Assembly: GCA_030849805.1 (NCBI GenBank)
Contig: JASANZ010001812.1
Coordinates: forward strand, 1 to 17,161
Direction: 5' to 3'
DNA from: Sergeia podlipaevii
Lineage: Eukaryota > Euglenozoa > Kinetoplastea > Trypanosomatida > Trypanosomatidae
DNA length: 17,161 bases
In this document: positions 1-7,874 of the stretch, piece by piece
Layout of the letters: the number at the start of each line of letters is the position of its first letter
How positions within the stretch are numbered: position 1 is the stretch's first letter
Program-made: the position numbers and the translations under genes
The notes under the pieces: generated by a model
What the model was told of the DNA's origin: nothing
Seen by the model: the letters and a program-made list of their open reading frames with translations, nothing else
Database searches by the model: none

Positions 1-879
1 TCCCTTTTCTCCCAGAACATGTATATTTATTTTTTTCAATGCGCAACACTGGTACTCTTCGATTATCTATTTTAAGGAAATATCTACTTTTTTTTTTATA
101 GGAACAAAGTGACAAAAATATATTTTTGATGCAGTGTGTATGGAAATATATATATATATGTATGTATAGTTGTCTTTGTTAGTCTGTTATACTGTAGCCA
201 CTTCTTTTTTTTTTCCTTTTTTTATTGATAAAGAACGGTGTTCTGAGAGGTTTTTTGTTCTCTACAGCCAAAGCTACACAGTGCGGATGCGGCATGAGTG
301 AGCGAGAGATGCTCATGAAATGTGTAGGCCTGATTCAGAATTTCTACTTTAGGTTTTTTTCTTTTTCTTTAACTCTTTTCGTTGTTATCTCGGTCTCTGT
401 TGAGGAGCACCAGGGAGAAGAATGGAAAAGCAAATAGTAGACCTTTCAATCTTTACGAATTTAATGAGGTGCTATACTGAGAGAGAGAGAGAGAAACGGG
501 GAGCTTCTCTGTATATGCAATGCGTTTGCAGGGATGTAGTGTTCTTCCACACACCCATGCCCCTTGAGATATATCTTTGATTATATTTTTTGCTGTTGTT
601 GTTTTGTACTGTATCATCTTCATTTGTATACACATGTTCAACATATGCGAACTCGCTTTTTTCTCTATTATTTTTCTTCTTCTTTTTTGGGGGGGCTTTC
701 ACTATGAAATAAGATCACATACACATACTAGCCACGAGAAAAGAAGAAGCATATTATTTACTCCCGCCAAAGGGTCATTACTGATATTTGTTTTTTTTTT
801 TGTCTACATATCAACTTGTAACCGAACTAGTTTAAAAAAGAAGAAAAAGATAATTTTTCTTTTTCGATATTTATTTTCT
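1..879 (+). other. Intergenic region, probable 3' UTR of an upstream gene plus spacer
   Basis: No credible gene is visible here. The DNA is AT-rich with T homopolymers, AT microsatellite and a (GA)8 run at 479-494. Open frames in it translate to low-complexity Phe/Ile/Leu/Ser-rich strings derived from the T tracts. Because all genes in the window run on the + strand, the stretch most likely holds the 3' UTR and poly(A) region of a gene ending before the window, followed by the pyrimidine tract for the gene at 907. Confidence 0.6.
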
Positions 880-881
880 AG
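851..881 (+). promoter_or_regulatory. Candidate spliced-leader acceptor for the gene at 907
   Basis: A T-rich pyrimidine tract (about 853-879) is followed by AG at 880-881. The first ATG after it is the MGC start at 907, giving a 25-nt 5' UTR. This supports 907 over the in-frame ATG at 577, which lies upstream of the tract. The assignment is by pattern only. Confidence 0.6.
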
Positions 882-906
882 CTGTGACGCAAAATCAAGG
901 TCAAAA

Positions 907-1437
907 ATGGGCTGCAAACCTTCAACTGAAAAGACATGCTACCTCAACTCTGAGCCCACCTTCAAGGGATCGAAGGTATTCAAGATGTTTGAGGTCAGCA
1001 ACGGCCTTCTTTTCCGCATTGAAAACTCAAAGAAAAGGCAGTGGGCCTACTACAACGATACATTTAACTATGAAATGCACATACAGGTTACGTTCAACGC
1101 TGATTGCGATATCAAACCCCTGGAGCACACGGAGCTGACACAGCAGGAGAATGGCGAGTGGGTAGGCAAGGTGGTTGTGTATCCTTGCCAAACCGAGATG
1201 TTCATTGGGGGACGTGTAAACGGTTTTAAAGCGAAGGTTAGTGCGGTCTTGCTGACTGATGAAGGACGCCGAATCATGCATCAGAGAGCAGAAGAGCGTG
1301 CGGCCCTTGAGGCTGGAACTGCAGAAGATCGTGCGCTACCAGCAGAAGTGAACAATGGAGAAGAGGAGGAGGATCTCTTGTCTACAGACGCGGATGACGA
1401 CCGGCGGAGAGGAGCAAGCAGCGCTGGAAATATGTAG
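907..1437 (+). CDS. Small myristoylated protein / small calpain-related protein with acidic C-terminal extension
   Basis: This 176-residue protein begins MGCKPST: Gly2 with Ser6 fits N-myristoylation, and Cys3 is a likely palmitoylation site, so dual acylation and inner-leaflet membrane attachment are expected. Residues about 18-120 form one DUF1935 domain (calpain-like domain IIIA), with family motifs NGLLFRI near 32-38, WAYYNDT at 46-52 and TEMFIGGRVNGF near 96-107. There is no catalytic protease domain. Family members sit in flagellar, flagellar-pocket or pellicular membranes in Leishmania. After about residue 125 it carries a roughly 50-residue tail with an acidic patch (EEEED at 152-156, DADDD at 161-165), absent from the other two copies here; canonical SMP-1 is about 130 residues. 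The frame is open back to 577, but that extension is low complexity and precedes the splice-acceptor pattern. Which Leishmania SMP it matches is not clear; the family assignment is firm. Confidence 0.85.
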   Translation: MGCKPSTEKTCYLNSEPTFKGSKVFKMFEVSNGLLFRIENSKKRQWAYYNDTFNYEMHIQVTFNADCDIKPLEHTELTQQENGEWVGKVVVYPCQTEMFIGGRVNGFKAKVSAVLLTDEGRRIMHQRAEERAALEAGTAEDRALPAEVNNGEEEEDLLSTDADDDRRRGASSAGNM

Positions 1438-1534
1438 TGAATCAGGAGGAAAGAGTACGCTACGGGATTCAGGGCTGAGCAGCAGCAGCAGCGTCAGTCG
1501 CTATGTATATAAGACTACTTCAAACCATCTTTTT

Positions 1535-1551
1535 CTTTCTTTCTTTCTTTC
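1535..1551 (+). repeat. (CTTT)n microsatellite
   Basis: Four CTTT units plus C in the 3' flank of the gene at 907. A pyrimidine-rich low-complexity tract typical of trypanosomatid intergenic DNA. Confidence 0.85.
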
Positions 1552-2073
1552 ACGTTGTGTTCTAGTCGTTCGTTGGCGTGAAACACGAAGTTCACAGATC
1601 TCAGTACATTTATTTCCACTTATTTTCTCTTTTCTAAGATAATTGATTTTTTTTATTTTTCTGACTTTTATTGTGTGTGTGCGTATGTGTGCGTGCGTGC
1701 ATGTGTCTGTTAAGTATGCTATCACCAAATTGTTATCGTAGTGTTTAAACTTTATCACGAGTGAGAGGACATTTGGTAAAGTATTCGCGCGCGCATGACG
1801 ACTTTAATAAATAAAACTTTAAACGTGTCTATCGTCTTCGGAAAAAAAAAAAGAATGCACATTTTCTATCTGTTAAAGAGTGCCTTTCTTTTCTTGATAA
1901 AGGACTATGAGAGTTTTGTGTAGAAAAAAAGAATTAACTGTAATGATTCGTGTGAGGACTACTGATTGTTCACGCATTGTGCATGTTGTTGGATCGCGTA
2001 TGTACAATTTTGTGACTGCTGCTGATGTTGCTGTTGTTCTTCAAATATGTATTTGAGGTCTATTGTGTGCACA

Positions 2074-2096
2074 TGTGTGTGTGTGTGTGTGTGTGT
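2074..2096 (+). repeat. (TG)n microsatellite
   Basis: Uninterrupted TG dinucleotide run of 23 bases in the spacer between the first two small myristoylated protein genes. Confidence 0.9.
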
Positions 2097-3185
2097 TTGT
2101 CCTTACCGAAGTGAAGGAGAATATGTGTGTGAGGGGGGGGAGGAGTGAGATAGGGCTAAGCTTGATAAACCTGGATATCAACTGCTACATCACCTACTTT
2201 GAGGGTTTTTTTTTGTGTGTGTAAGAGGTGGAGAGGAGAAAAAGTAAAAGGGATTAGATTGTAAATCAAACGATGAAAGCAGATAAGAAGAATGATTTAA
2301 TTGCCTTTTAATATATATATGCCACTATTCTGTGCGCTTGCGTGTATGAGCGGGCGGGGGGTGAGAGTGCGGAGCTGTAAGCAAAAAAAAAAAGACACAA
2401 GAAACAAGAAGCAAGAAAAAGGAGTGAGAGATGGTTGCGAGGGAGGTAGGTGATGTACTGTTTTTTGTTCTTGTTGTTTTGATTGAAATGATATGATGAT
2501 GATTTCACGGCAATGCTAAGATCAATAGGTCTGGTTGCTGGCAAGACGATTTCTCTTCTTTTCTTTTTTTTCAAAGTGATAAAAGTGGGAGAAGGCGTCA
2601 TGGTTGCATCATATTTGATAGATAAACTTTATCATTAATATTGTTATTATGATTATATATGTTTATGTTTTTCACGTGTGTGCGCTCACTTCTACCATTG
2701 ACCAGCAATGTTGTACATCTAGTTGACTATTGGCTTTGTTTACTGAGCGCGGTCATTTTCCTCTTTTTTTTTTGGCTGTTGTGCAGACTTATCAAAACGA
2801 ATTGTGTGTACAGCTGTGATGTGCTCACTGCTTTTTCTGTGTCTTTTTTAAAGCCTGATACTCTCACATTTCCCTTTTCTTTTTCTCTTGGACCTCAGTG
2901 TTCGCGTACCACGTTTGACGTTGGTAACTTCTTTCTGAGGTGTATTATTAAAGTTATTTGTTTTGGGGACGTGCATGTGAAACGTGCAAACCAATTTGAC
3001 CTTCTCACTCAATGACAAATAGAGAATAAATATATATGTTGAGCCTCTAATAACTTTTCGTGTCTATGCTGGCTTTTTCCCCTCGCTGCCGGTGCTGCCA
3101 TGCCACGGCACTTTATAGGCAAATTTCACTTTTCGAAAAACATGTGCGGTACTCATTTCTTGATTTCTCATTTATTTATTTGCAT

Positions 3186-3228
3186 TTTTCCTCTTTTAAA
3201 AAAATCTCTTTATATAATATTTAAAAAG
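3186..3228 (+). promoter_or_regulatory. Candidate spliced-leader acceptor for the SMP-1-like gene
   Basis: A pyrimidine stretch around 3186-3197 (and 3205-3211) is followed by AG at 3227-3228. No other AG occurs between 3229 and the ATG at 3307, so the acceptor is here or further upstream. The 5' UTR would be 78 nt, pyrimidine/A-rich and without an upstream ATG. Confidence 0.5.
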
Positions 3229-3306
3229 CCTTTTCGCTTACTGCGTCCTTTCGTTATACTCTAAAACAACTTTCCCAACCTCCAACACACACTCTATACT
3301 TCAAAC

Positions 3307-3601
3307 ATGGGTTGCGGCGCTTCTTCTGACAACGTGTCCTACGTTAACGGCAAGCCCACCTTCAAGGGTGATGAGGTCGTGAAGGGCTTCGACCAGGACA
3401 ACGGTCTCCTCTTCCGCATCGTCGACACCAAGNAGCCTCGAGCGCCTCGAGACCGGCGAGTACGTCGCCTCCGTCGTCGTGTACCCCTGCGAGACCGAGA
3501 TGTTCATTGAGGGCCGCGTCAACGGCTTCCGCTCCAAGATGGACGCTCTTCCCCTCTCCGAGGAGTACCGCCAGCGCCAGAAGGACGAGGAGAAGAAGTA
3601 A
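3307..3601 (+). CDS. SMP-1: SMP-1-like small myristoylated protein, interrupted by an assembly gap
   Basis: The N-terminal part starts MGCGASS, with Gly2 and Cys3 for myristoylation and palmitoylation, and runs to Lys42 in the frame of 3307. An N sits at 3433. Past it, the matching protein continues in a different frame (from about 3437) through GEYVASVVVYP, TEMFIEGRVNGF and a charged Lys/Glu end, stopping at TAA 3599-3601. Aligned to the paralogue at 907, about 34 residues (about 102 bases), including the WAYYNDT motif, are missing at the N. The break is therefore most likely a scaffold gap written as a single N, not a natural frameshift. The complete protein would be about 130 residues, the usual SMP-1 length. 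In Leishmania SMP-1 is a dually acylated flagellar-membrane protein. Third codon positions are strongly C/G, unlike the two paralogues nearby, suggesting high expression. The SMP-1 label rests on the MGCGASS start and length. Confidence 0.85.
3433..3433. other. Ambiguous base marking a probable assembly gap
   Basis: This is the only N in the window. The frames on either side differ, and the family alignment lacks about 34 residues, so the N stands for missing sequence of unknown size and not for one undetermined base. Confidence 0.85.
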
Positions 3602-4028
3602 ATAGGGTAAAAGTAACCGCGTAGCTTGCGAATCTTTCTCTCTCCCCTCTTTTCCTCTTTCTTTCTTTCTTTTTTTGTCATACCCCCCTGGATCAAAATA
3701 CAAGGGAGTCGCGTAAATGGGAATAGGAGGAGGGAGGGGGGGGGAGAGGATTGAGGAAAGAACGTATCAGAATCTATGTTTGGCAGTGTCCTCTTTAAAG
3801 GCATGGTATTGTGGATAGAGTATGGGGGGAGGTGGATATGTATCTGCCGCCTGTTTATGCTTTCTCTCTCGGTTTACATTGTGATCCAATATATATATTT
3901 TTTTTTTTCTAAAATTGCGATTGGATCATCACGTCGAGAAGTGCCAAGTAGATCCCTCTCTCTCTCATTCTCTCTGTCTCTGTCTCCGTATCAACTGCTT
4001 TTAGTCATCCACCATTTTTCTGCGCTGC

Positions 4029-4076
4029 TTCTCGCCTTTATTTTTATTTATTTATTTTTTACTCTTTTCTTTTCAG
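4029..4076 (+). promoter_or_regulatory. Orphan splice-acceptor-like tract upstream of an unassigned ORF
   Basis: A nearly pure T/C run of more than 40 bases (broken mainly by scattered A) ends in CAG at 4074-4076. The next ATG is only one base further on, at 4078. In form it is as good as the acceptors of the named genes, but no recognised gene follows. It could direct polyadenylation of the upstream SMP-1-like mRNA, or process a short transcript. Confidence 0.35.
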
Positions 4077-4261
4077 GATGTCACGAATCTTGCGTAAGGT
4101 ACCCATATGTATGCGACAAGTATGCGCACTGCTGCACAGGGTTGGCATAGATAAGGCACATGTGAAGATGAAAGGGGAAAAGAATCTCCATAGAACTCCG
4201 CACGGCTTGTTTTGGTATCTCGCCGGGGTGTGTTGGGAGGAGGATGGGGGAAGGCACGGTG

Positions 4262-4302
4262 ATCACACACACACGCACCTGAGATCTGCATGTGTGTGTG
4301 AT
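4262..4302 (+). repeat. Inverted repeat / stem-loop (CA arm, TG arm)
   Basis: ATCACACACACA at 4262-4273 is exactly complementary to TGTGTGTGTGAT at 4291-4302. One C/A mismatch and two further pairs extend the stem inward, leaving an 11-nt loop that contains AGATCT. In RNA this would be a stable hairpin in the SMP-1-like 3' flank. Confidence 0.75.
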
Positions 4303-4750
4303 TCCTTTTACGTTTCTTTTTACTCTTGTATGTATGTAGAAATATTTTTTTTTGTTGGTTGTTTGTTTTGTTTTTGACTGTATGCAGTACTTGGACATTC
4401 TTTTCCCTCTTTATAATATTCTGTTTCTAACCCTCCCCCCAGGACCTTACTTATGCTTCGGTATATGTCTTTGTGCATTTTCCGTTTTCATTATCATTGT
4501 TGTTGTTGTCTCACTCTCACCTCGATATCCCTCAGTATATTTTGTGCTTGCGTGTGAGTCAGTTGCTGGGAAGGACGCGCAGTTTAAAATTGGGGGAGCG
4601 GAGGAGGAAACAGAAGAAAAATAATAATAATAATAATAATGAGAATAATGAAGGACAGAACATCGCTTCAGATAGTCCGTGTATCATACACTCAGGTCCC
4701 TCTGTAGAAGTCTTTTTTCAGTCGGCCAAATGTACACGCGTGTGTGTGTG

Positions 4751-4774
4751 TATGTATGTATGTATGTATGTATG
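4751..4774 (+). repeat. (TATG)6 microsatellite
   Basis: Six perfect TATG units directly following a short TG run at 4740-4750. Confidence 0.9.
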
Positions 4775-5112
4775 CTGTGTTCAAGTTCTCTCACTTACGA
4801 ATATGCTAGAGTCCGGACGGGAAAAGACAGAACCAAAAAGTAGGTATGACTGTGGAAGACGAGAACATTGAGGGACGTTACTGAAGAATACTCATGGAGC
4901 TACTTGTAGAGAAAAAAAATAAAACAAAAGACAAGAGAGAGAGAGAAAAGGTGTTTTGCCTGTCTGCATATAATGCTATTATTTCTATTATTATATTTTA
5001 GAATCGCAAGAAGAAGAAGAAAAACGCATTGTTATAGGTTCATGGATTTTTTTTTCCTTCCCCTCACCAAAGTACGGCACCGGTACAAGCACGCTATATT
5101 TTTTGTTTATAT

Positions 5113-5183
5113 ATCTTCATCTTTCTATACATCGATTCTTCTACTATTATTCCCGTTCATTTTATATATATATATATATTAAG
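5113..5183 (+). promoter_or_regulatory. Candidate spliced-leader acceptor for the gene at 5350
   Basis: A pyrimidine-rich stretch (about 5113-5162) followed by a TA run leads to the first AG at 5182-5183. The resulting 166-nt 5' UTR has no upstream ATG. Later AGs in the purine-rich leader (for example in the GA run near 5280-5292) are alternatives with poorer tracts. Confidence 0.45.
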
Positions 5184-5349
5184 CTGCACAGATTCAAGCT
5201 GTTGCCTTTATTCATATATATAGAAGGTCTAAAAAGGAAGGAGATAAGCAAATTTATTTATTTTCTATATATATATAAAGAGAGAGAGAGAACAGGGGAA
5301 GTGGAGGAAGAGGTGGTGGTAAAGAAGAAAAAAGAGAAGAGGAGGCATT

Positions 5350-6576
5350 ATGTACCGGTTCTCCTCTCTGCTGCGGCGGACGTCGCGCAAGGGTAACGGA
5401 GGATGGACAGAGCCCACACTTACCTCGAAGGCACAGTCAGTGCAAATGCAGTTCAATAGGCCTGGAGTATCACGCGAAGAGGCTTCTTCTCAAATACGAC
5501 AGCGCGATGGTAATCTTCGCAGTAGAAATGCTGCCGGAACTGGTAGCATCATGAGTGATTCATCGACTGAAAGGCAGACAGACGGATCTATTTATTTCAA
5601 TACTGGAGGCGGCAGCCCGCGCATGTACAACAACGGCTCTGCTGTTTCATCGGCTACAATAGGCCGCGAAGAGGCTATCTACCGCGCACGGCAGAACTGG
5701 AAGGCAGACCCGATTCGAGGGCGAGTTGAGACTATTGATGGTTTCAATATTGCTAACGCCGCGGCAGCCGGGCAACGCGAGACGGTTAGGCCGGACGAGA
5801 AGGAGGATCCTGTGGAGGCCACTGGATCGACAACCTGGACGGGGGGGAGTAGGGAAGGGGAGGCATCGTCGTCGACGCCCGCTACGCCGCCTGGGCGGGG
5901 CTTTGGGGAGGCCTCCTTCGACGTCTTTGATGGTCGCGAACGGACCATCACGGGGTTACTGAAAGGCCTCATGGACGCTACTTTTCAGCCGAAAGAAGCT
6001 GACAGTACTATTTTTGGCGGTGATGGGGCCACCAAGAAGGCAGATATGAAAGAGCAGTTTAAGTCCATGAACAGCCGCATCTCCCCCGTTTATCACGAAG
6101 ATCTGCTGAATGACTATCTCAAGAACATTGGAGCGCTTCATGGGCCCTCTGGGCAGCTCTGTGATCGCGAAATGCTCAATGGACGACTCGTGGGGCTCCT
6201 CTTCTTCTCAGAAACAGATCGATGCATGTCTTTCATGCACAAACTACGTGTGTTTCATCACAAGAATAGTCCTGATTTCGTCGTGGTGGCGATTTCGTTA
6301 GGCAACAAGGAGATGCTGGACGTTACTCGTGCGCACGGCTTCTATCACTGCACACATCGCCATGGCGCGTCTTGGGTAATGCGGGACGCGGGTGTGACGG
6401 TGGGACCGTTTTCTCCACTTCCGAAGCTCATCATTGTCAACGGCACAAATGGGATACAAGTCACCCGTGGAGGTGTGGTTGCTGTTCACGCCAACCCAGA
6501 CACCTGCTTTAGTGAGTGGAAACACGATTTGCCAGGATATGAGTGGAGGGACTACATGAAGACATTCATGCTGTGA
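5350..6576 (+). CDS. Tryparedoxin/thioredoxin-fold protein lacking the catalytic CxxC
   Basis: The product has 408 residues. Residues 1-20 (Arg/Ser/Leu-rich, no acidic residue before Glu21) could be a mitochondrial presequence; this is a guess. Residues about 20-190 are Gly/Ser/Thr/charge-rich and look disordered. Residues about 250-408 match the tryparedoxin/nucleoredoxin layout: GRLVGLLFFSET at 278-289 at the first core strand, DFVVVAISLG at 309-318 at the next, LPKLIIVNG at 357-365 with the likely cis-Pro358, and a segment near 366-390 (TRGG, HANPD, EW) resembling the family's C-terminal strand and FPW-type end. Where tryparedoxins have WCPPC, this protein has D290-R-C-M-S294: Trp and both redox cysteines are replaced, leaving only an off-register Cys292. 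Ordinary dithiol chemistry is therefore unlikely, and a structural, binding or chaperone role is more plausible. The start is the first ATG after the candidate acceptor. Function is unknown. Confidence 0.75.
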   Translation: MYRFSSLLRRTSRKGNGGWTEPTLTSKAQSVQMQFNRPGVSREEASSQIRQRDGNLRSRNAAGTGSIMSDSSTERQTDGSIYFNTGGGSPRMYNNGSAVSSATIGREEAIYRARQNWKADPIRGRVETIDGFNIANAAAAGQRETVRPDEKEDPVEATGSTTWTGGSREGEASSSTPATPPGRGFGEASFDVFDGRERTITGLLKGLMDATFQPKEADSTIFGGDGATKKADMKEQFKSMNSRISPVYHEDLLNDYLKNIGALHGPSGQLCDREMLNGRLVGLLFFSETDRCMSFMHKLRVFHHKNSPDFVVVAISLGNKEMLDVTRAHGFYHCTHRHGASWVMRDAGVTVGPFSPLPKLIIVNGTNGIQVTRGGVVAVHANPDTCFSEWKHDLPGYEWRDYMKTFML

Positions 6577-6785
6577 CATTCCCTCTCTCACGTTCTCTCT
6601 CTCATTCATGGTTAGGGGACGCCAACTAGCTTCTTGTATCTTATCTTCATATTCTGGTGGGCGTGCACACATACCCACACACAAACATATTCACGCACAC
6701 ACGCTAACGCAAATAGTAGTGGGAGGAGCGTATGTGCCTGTTTGCGCTTATTAAGTACTCATTCTTCATAGTTACTGCAGCGTTC

Positions 6786-6815
6786 TTGTATTTTTCCTCT
6801 CTTTCTGTCTGCTAG
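6786..6815 (+). promoter_or_regulatory. Orphan splice-acceptor-like tract
   Basis: A C/T-rich run (about 6789-6813) ends in TAG, with AG at 6814-6815. The first ATG after it is at 6858 and opens a 28-codon frame. It may serve the poly(A) site of the upstream gene or a small transcript; there is no recognised gene. Confidence 0.3.
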
Positions 6816-7285
6816 ACATCTTTTGTCTCTGTGGTCTGCTTACTTGAAGAGGGCAATATGGCAAGGGATCATGAAGAAGCGGCAGCATTATTGACCTGCC
6901 TTTCTCTTCCTATGCTGTCGTTTGCTATGGCAAGTGACTCGTGACAATATCATTGCTGTCAGTTACAATCAATGGGAAAGCGAAAGAGGAGAGGGGAAGG
7001 GGGTAGAGAGGAACAAAAGAAAAAAAGACAGTCGAGGACAGAAGTAACGTAAGGAATGGGAGACGTGTCTCTGTATAGCGAGTGAAAAAGTAGCTATGCA
7101 TTTCCACACGAAGAATAATGAATGCAGCAGCAAACGAGAACACACTCACAAAAAAAAAGGATGGGGAAAGGGGAGGAAAATTGATGTTCTTCTAACTTTC
7201 ATTGCGCATTGTCTCTGCCACCTAGGTGTTGGTATTGTCATCTCTAGTTTTAAAGTTTTCAATGTCTGTATGAATTGCATAGAAG

Positions 7286-7304
7286 TATATATATATATAT
7301 ATAT
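7286..7304 (+). repeat. (TA)n microsatellite
   Basis: Uninterrupted TA run just upstream of the acceptor tract of the third small myristoylated protein gene. Confidence 0.9.
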
Positions 7305-7313
7305 TTAGATTGA

Positions 7314-7362
7314 TATTTTTTTCTTTTCTTCAGCTTGTATACATTTTCTGCTTCTCTTTTAG
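7314..7362 (+). promoter_or_regulatory. Candidate spliced-leader acceptor(s) for the gene at 7470
   Basis: Two closely spaced tracts fit. One is a T/C run ending in CAG (AG at 7332-7333), the other a C/T run ending in TTTTAG (AG at 7361-7362). No ATG lies between either site and the start at 7470, so both give a clean leader of 107-136 nt. Confidence 0.6.
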
Positions 7363-7469
7363 TGAGTAGTGTGTAGTATTGCAAATCAGTGAAACGAAGA
7401 GAGCCCCCTTCCTCCCCTTCTCACTCCATCATTTTGTATCGCGCGCGCGTGTATTTACGCATTCAAACT

Positions 7470-7874
7470 ATGGGATGTGGGGCGTCCTCTGAGGAAAGTT
7501 TTCACAGTGAGGACAGCGGAAGCCGAAACAAGTATGTTAACGGTCAGCCCACCGAAACTGCTGATGAAATCTACAGCTGCTTTGTGATGGAAGGGCGAGA
7601 AGGCAAGCGATCTGGTGGCCTGTACCGCCTTATAAACACAAAGACCAAAATGTGGTACTTCTACAATGACACAAAGGACTGCAATTGCGTCGTAACAGGC
7701 TACTTTGGGCCAAAGAACGCGATTAGGGCCCTGGGGACCACACAGATGTGGCGCGAGGAACCTTCTGGTATCGTTGTACTTGAGGTGATTGTGCGACCAC
7801 TCACTACAGCCCCATATCTTCAGGGAAACGCGAACCACGGGTTTGATGTTCGCTATACCGCCCTTCCTACATAA
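7470..7874 (+). CDS. Small myristoylated protein / small calpain-related protein, divergent copy
   Basis: The 134-residue product starts MGCGASSEES, the same acylation signature as the SMP-1-like gene (myristoyl Gly2, palmitoyl Cys3). A single DUF1935 domain covers about residues 22-130. It keeps YVNGQPT (22-28), LYRLINTK (51-58) and a WYFYNDT motif (62-68), but the second half (TTAPYLQGN, NHGFDV) has diverged strongly from the other two copies. Short insertions at about residues 9-20 and 41-50 are specific to this copy. No protease catalytic residues are present. A membrane-tethered, probably flagellar or cortical protein is inferred from the family. The frame continues upstream to 7389 without an ATG, so 7470 is the start. 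This copy is separated from its relatives by the thioredoxin-fold gene. It may correspond to one of the other Leishmania SMPs; I cannot tell which. Confidence 0.85.
   Translation: MGCGASSEESFHSEDSGSRNKYVNGQPTETADEIYSCFVMEGREGKRSGGLYRLINTKTKMWYFYNDTKDCNCVVTGYFGPKNAIRALGTTQMWREEPSGIVVLEVIVRPLTTAPYLQGNANHGFDVRYTALPT

Larger units (their letters stand above)
1438..3224 (+). other. Long intergenic/UTR region (1.8 kb) without a recognisable gene
   Basis: I see no supportable gene. The stretch holds the 3' UTR of the gene at 907 and the 5' region of the SMP-1-like gene. It contains a short CAG run just after the stop (about 1479-1493), (CTTT)4 at 1535-1551, (TG)n at 2074-2096, G8 near 2135, a GATAAA/TTTATC palindrome at 2621-2633 and an ATTTATTTATTT-type AU-rich stretch near 3168-3181. 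An open frame at 2659-3015 is Phe/Leu/Ser-rich and looks like chance translation of T-rich DNA. Confidence 0.55.
3602..5180 (+). other. Long intergenic/UTR region (1.6 kb), gene content uncertain
   Basis: No recognisable protein is encoded. The region contains G-rich runs at about 3726-3746, CT-rich tracts at about 3955-3987, a very strong pyrimidine tract ending in AG at 4075-4076 just before an ATG at 4078, a CA/TG stem-loop at 4262-4302, (TATG)6 at 4751-4774 and a TA run at 5163-5179. The frame opened at 4078 (99 codons) has a Ser/His/Cys-rich end made from the CA/TG repeats and does not resemble a known protein. Confidence 0.5.
6577..7320 (+). other. Intergenic/UTR region (about 0.75 kb)
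   Basis: 3' flank of the thioredoxin-fold gene. It includes CT-rich and CA-rich tracts, a strong pyrimidine tract ending in AG at 6814-6815, a short ORF after it (6858-6944, 28 codons), a purine-rich block at about 6975-7035 and a TA run at 7286-7304. No recognised gene is present. Confidence 0.5.

Noticed and set aside
577..906. In-frame extension of the first SMP gene by 110 residues to an ATG at 577
   Set aside because: The extension is Phe/Ile/Lys-rich translation of T/A tracts, lies upstream of the splice-acceptor pattern at 880-881, and would bury the MGC acylation start.
2659..3015. 118-codon + strand frame in the first long spacer
   Set aside because: Phe/Leu/Ser/Cys-rich product typical of chance frames in T-rich DNA; no family, no clean acceptor directly before it.
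3307..3601. Reading the broken SMP-1-like gene as a pseudogene
   Set aside because: Both sides keep intact family sequence and strong C/G third positions, and the break falls exactly at an N, which points to an assembly gap and not to decay.
3301..3804. Minus-strand frames of 113-167 codons across the SMP-1-like gene
   Set aside because: They include the ambiguous base and are antisense to conserved SMP-family protein.
7441..7452. CGCGCGCG run in the leader of the third SMP gene as a Z-DNA or regulatory element
   Set aside because: It is short, and such runs recur in these spacers (for example near 1787-1794); nothing ties it to function.
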